A DNA stretch of 64,000 bases from Streptomyces sp. SKN60 (GTDB lineage Bacteria > Actinomycetota > Actinomycetes > Streptomycetales > Streptomycetaceae). Each line of letters opens with the position of its first letter. Position 1 is the stretch's first letter. The stretch is from contig NZ_JAHTMW010000001.1 of the NCBI RefSeq assembly GCF_026236535.1, positions 248,001 to 312,000 of the forward strand. Direction: 5' to 3'. The notes beneath the pieces are model-generated. The model ran no database searches and was not told the DNA's origin. It was given only the letters and a program-made list of their open reading frames with translations. The position numbers and the translations under genes are program-made. Below, piece after piece: positions 61,510-64,000 of this stretch.

Positions 61510-63396
61510 GTGGACGTTCCTATGAAGATCCGGACCGTCGTGGGGTGGTTCGGGGCGTGGCTCGGCGCCGGGTGGCGGTGGTTCGCGGTGCCGGGGCAGT
61601 GGTCGCGGCGCAGGACCGCGGGCGAGCTGGTGCTCGCCGTCGTCATGGCGCTGCTGGCCGCGGGCACCGAGGACCTCACGGGCGGCGGCACATGGCGCCT
61701 GGCCGGGGTCGCCGCGGCCTCGGCCGCGCTGTCGCTGCTGCGCCGCCGGCTGCCCGCGGCCGTCCTGGTCGGCACCTCGCTGTGCACGCCGCTCGTGCCG
61801 GGGTTCCTGGCCCTGCTGATACTCGTCGGCTGGTCCGCCGGCCGCTACATCGCGGGCGCCGGACGGGCGCTCGCCGCGTTCACCGCCGCGTACGCGCTGA
61901 ACGTCGTGGGGACGCTGCTCGACGCGTGGGATCTGCACCGGATGCTGATGCTCGCGTTCATCTCCACGCTGTACTTCCTCGGTACGACGCTGGCGCCGGG
62001 CCTCGCCCATCGGTACTGGACCCAGCGGCGGACCCTGCTGCACGCGCTGCAGGAGCGGAACGTGCAGCTGCTACGGGAGCGGGCGATGCTCGTCGGGCAG
62101 GCCAGGATGCGGGAGCGGCAGCGGATCGCGCAGGACATGCACGACAGCCTCGGCCACCAGCTGGCGCTGATCTCCGTGCACACCGGAGCCCTTGAGGTCG
62201 ACCCGCACCTGACCGACCGGCAGCGGGAGGTCGTCGGGGTGCTGCGCGGTGCCTCCATGGACGCCATGCACGAGCTGCGCGAGGTCGTCGGCATCCTCCG
62301 CGACGGAGTGGAGGCGCCCGCCACCGGCGATCCGGCTGCCCAGGTGGTGCGGCCCGGCGACGAGACGGGGCGGGCGGCCAGGGGGACCGCCGGCATCGAG
62401 GGGCTCGTCACCGCCGCCCGCGCCGCCGGGACGGCGATCGGCCTGACCCGGCACGGCGAGGCCCGGACGCTCGCGCCGGCCGTCGACCACGCCGCGTACC
62501 GGATCGTCCAGGAAGGCCTGACGAACGCCTACAAGCACGCCCCGGGTTCCAGGATCAGCGTCGAAGTGCGCTACGAACCGGACGCGTTCGTCGTCGAGGT
62601 CCTCAACGAGCGGACGGACGGGGCGCCTTCGGACGTGGTCAGCGGCGGCCAGGGGCTCACCGGGCTGCACGAGCGGGCCCGGCTCGTCGGCGGCATCGTC
62701 CACGCCGGTCCGGCGGACGGCGGCGGCTTCCGGGTCGCCGGGGTCCTGCCGTACGGGGCGGTGGAGGCCACGCCGTTCGCCGACCCCTTCGCGCCGCCCG
62801 CCGCGGCCGACGGGCCGGTTGCCCACCACCTCGTCCCGTATGCCGCCCCGTACGGCGCTCCGCACGCCGCCCCTCACACCGCGCCTTTCGTCGATGCGGC
62901 CGACGACTTCCGGCAGCAGTCGAAGCGGGCCTCGACCGGCCACCGTGGTCCCGTCGCAGTCGGACCGTCCGGCTGGACGGTGGCCGAACGGGAGCTGGCG
63001 ATGGCGATGCAGGCGGGCAGGGGCAGGAGCACGGGCAGCGGGATAGCGATCGGCTGCGGGATAGCCGTCGCGGCCCTGGTGCTGCTGCTCGTGGCCGCGG
63101 GCTTCGGCATCTACTTCCTGATGGGCTCCATGTCGGAGGGGATGATCGACCCCGGGCAGTACGACGCGGTGAAGGTCGGCGACAGCGAGAAGGCGGTGCG
63201 AGACAAGCTCCCTTCGGGTGACACGATCGCCACCAGCGGTCTGCACGACAAGGGACCTCAGGAGCCCGACGGTTCGAGCTGCCTCGTGCTGATGAGCTCG
63301 GAGGTCACCGACGATCTGGAGAAGGAGCCGGTGTTCCGGTTCTGTTTCAAGGACGGCAAGCTGGTCGAGAAGAAGTCGTACGAGGTCGTGCGCTAG
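61510..63396 (+). CDS. Sensor histidine kinase (HisKA_3 type) with extra C-terminal extracytoplasmic domain
   Basis: A 628-residue two-component kinase. The N-terminus has about four membrane helices (35-145). A HisKA_3 domain carries the phospho-acceptor His211 in RIAQDMHDSLGHQLALI. An HATPase region follows with YRIVQEGLTNAYKHAPGS and GGQGLTGLHERARLVGG. Then comes an Ala/Pro/His-rich linker, an unusual further helix (about 515-540, IAVAALVLLLVAAGFGIYFLMG) and an 88-residue tail (YDAVKVGDSEKAVRDKLPSG, two cysteines). Start GTG 61510; ATG 61522 is an alternative. It is followed 31 bases on by its response regulator. Confidence 0.92.
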   Translation: MDVPMKIRTVVGWFGAWLGAGWRWFAVPGQWSRRRTAGELVLAVVMALLAAGTEDLTGGGTWRLAGVAAASAALSLLRRRLPAAVLVGTSLCTPLVPGFLALLILVGWSAGRYIAGAGRALAAFTAAYALNVVGTLLDAWDLHRMLMLAFISTLYFLGTTLAPGLAHRYWTQRRTLLHALQERNVQLLRERAMLVGQARMRERQRIAQDMHDSLGHQLALISVHTGALEVDPHLTDRQREVVGVLRGASMDAMHELREVVGILRDGVEAPATGDPAAQVVRPGDETGRAARGTAGIEGLVTAARAAGTAIGLTRHGEARTLAPAVDHAAYRIVQEGLTNAYKHAPGSRISVEVRYEPDAFVVEVLNERTDGAPSDVVSGGQGLTGLHERARLVGGIVHAGPADGGGFRVAGVLPYGAVEATPFADPFAPPAAADGPVAHHLVPYAAPYGAPHAAPHTAPFVDAADDFRQQSKRASTGHRGPVAVGPSGWTVAERELAMAMQAGRGRSTGSGIAIGCGIAVAALVLLLVAAGFGIYFLMGSMSEGMIDPGQYDAVKVGDSEKAVRDKLPSGDTIATSGLHDKGPQEPDGSSCLVLMSSEVTDDLEKEPVFRFCFKDGKLVEKKSYEVVR

Positions 63397-63427
63397 GCAC
63401 GCGCGCGGGGGCCGTTGGGGAGTCGGA

Positions 63428-64000
63428 GTGGGCGGGGCAGGAACAGGGGCAGGGACGGGGACGGGGGCGGGGGCGGGGTTCAGCGCGGGGGTGGGCGCGG
63501 GCTTCGGCGCCGGCCGGCGGATCAGGGTCGTCATCGCCGACGACGAACCGCTGATCAGGGCCGGGATCCGGATGATCCTCACCTCCGACCCGGAGATCGA
63601 GGTGATCGCCGAGGCGACCAACGGCCGTGAGGCCGTCGACCTCGCCCGCTCGCACGCCGCGGACGTCGTCCTGCTCGACATCCAGATGCCCGTCCTCGAC
63701 GGTCTGTCCGCCCTGCCGGAGCTGCGCCGCGCCGCACCCGCGACGAAAGTCGTCGTCCTGACCACCTTCGGCGAGCGGGAGAACGTGCTGCGCGCCCTGG
63801 AGCACGGCGGTGCGGGCTTCCTGCTCAAGGACACCGCACCGGCCGAACTCATCCGGGCGGTACGGGCGGCCGCCGCGGGCGACGCCTATCTCTCGCCGGC
63901 CGCCACCCGGCATGTCGTCGAGCGGCTGGCCTCCGGCCGGGAGACGGCCCGCGCCGAAGAGGCACGGAACCGGATCGCCGCCCTCAGCGAGCGCGAGCGC
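63428..64000 (+). CDS. LuxR/NarL-type response regulator, 3' end cut by window
   Basis: The likely partner of the upstream kinase. The visible 191 codons contain a receiver domain with acidic pair Asp-Asp in VVIADDEPLIRAG, phospho-acceptor Asp84 in VLLDIQMPVLDG, and the Lys of FLLKDTAPAEL. The start of a C-terminal HTH (RIAALSERER) is visible and the rest lies beyond 64000. The start is uncertain: GTG 63428 would add a Gly/Ala/Thr-rich leader of about 30 residues encoded by G-rich repeats, while GTG 63491 (VGAGFGAGRRIRVV) gives a normal regulator but with a weak ribosome site. Confidence 0.88.
   Translation, partial: MGGAGTGAGTGTGAGAGFSAGVGAGFGAGRRIRVVIADDEPLIRAGIRMILTSDPEIEVIAEATNGREAVDLARSHAADVVLLDIQMPVLDGLSALPELRRAAPATKVVVLTTFGERENVLRALEHGGAGFLLKDTAPAELIRAVRAAAAGDAYLSPAATRHVVERLASGRETARAEEARNRIAALSERER

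Overview
The window is about 64 kb of very GC-rich DNA (roughly 70% or more) with strong third-position G/C bias and many GTG/TTG starts. It reads as the replication-origin district of a Streptomyces-type actinobacterial chromosome. The evidence is the order rpmH-dnaA-oriC-dnaN-recF-dciA-like-gyrB-gyrA, an oriC packed with DnaA boxes, six perfect parS sites beside parAB, and long low-complexity N-termini on MurJ and DnaA. Class E sortases and the tRNA-Ile, tRNA-Ala and tRNA-Leu genes also fit. The species cannot be named from the sequence alone.

Left arm (1-23960). A truncated class A penicillin-binding protein (minus strand) is followed by padR, inositol-phosphate synthase and an MFS exporter. 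Then come cca (minus) and the plus-strand run DUF6049-murJ-pseudokinase-sigM-anti-sigma-trxB-trxA. A GNAT gene follows, and the minus-strand block runs parB-parA-rsmG-jag-yidC-yidD-rnpA-rpmH. Six parS palindromes lie between 5.7 and 20.3 kb, two of them inside coding sequence. A textbook SigR promoter precedes trxBA.

Centre (23961-37241). The rpmH/dnaA intergenic region carries two divergent promoters with the same -10 hexamer and spacing, plus a DnaA box beside the dnaA -35. oriC lies between dnaA and dnaN. gnd is inserted between dnaN and recF. gyrB-gyrA, a DUF3566 membrane protein, tRNA-Ile and a tiny DLW-39-type protein follow.

Right arm (37413-64000). A lineage-variable stretch holds a secreted protein of unknown function, a tail-anchored Ser/Thr kinase, an HTH regulator, tRNA-Ala, an acyltransferase, a methyltransferase, an MFS exporter, a small secreted protein and a DUF5324 protein. 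The conserved order then resumes: cyclophilin, rhomboid protease, a DnaA-box cluster, crgA, DUF881, three class E sortases interrupted by a 53-aa membrane protein and a PabA/TrpG amidotransferase, then pknB-pbpA-ftsW/rodA-PP2C-fhaB-fhaA. tRNA-Leu and a two-component pair close the window, the response regulator being cut by its end.

Most of this order is shared with mycobacteria, as I recall that genome, so the region couples replication and segregation with cell-wall growth and its phosphorylation control. No CRISPR array, prophage, insertion sequence, rRNA operon or biosynthetic cluster was seen. The most notable non-routine signals are: DnaA-box groups outside oriC (at 47.4-47.6 kb and in the first codons of the dciA-like gene); the pseudokinase encoded separately from MurJ; the histidine kinase with an extra C-terminal extracytoplasmic domain; and short tandem duplications at gene 3' ends.
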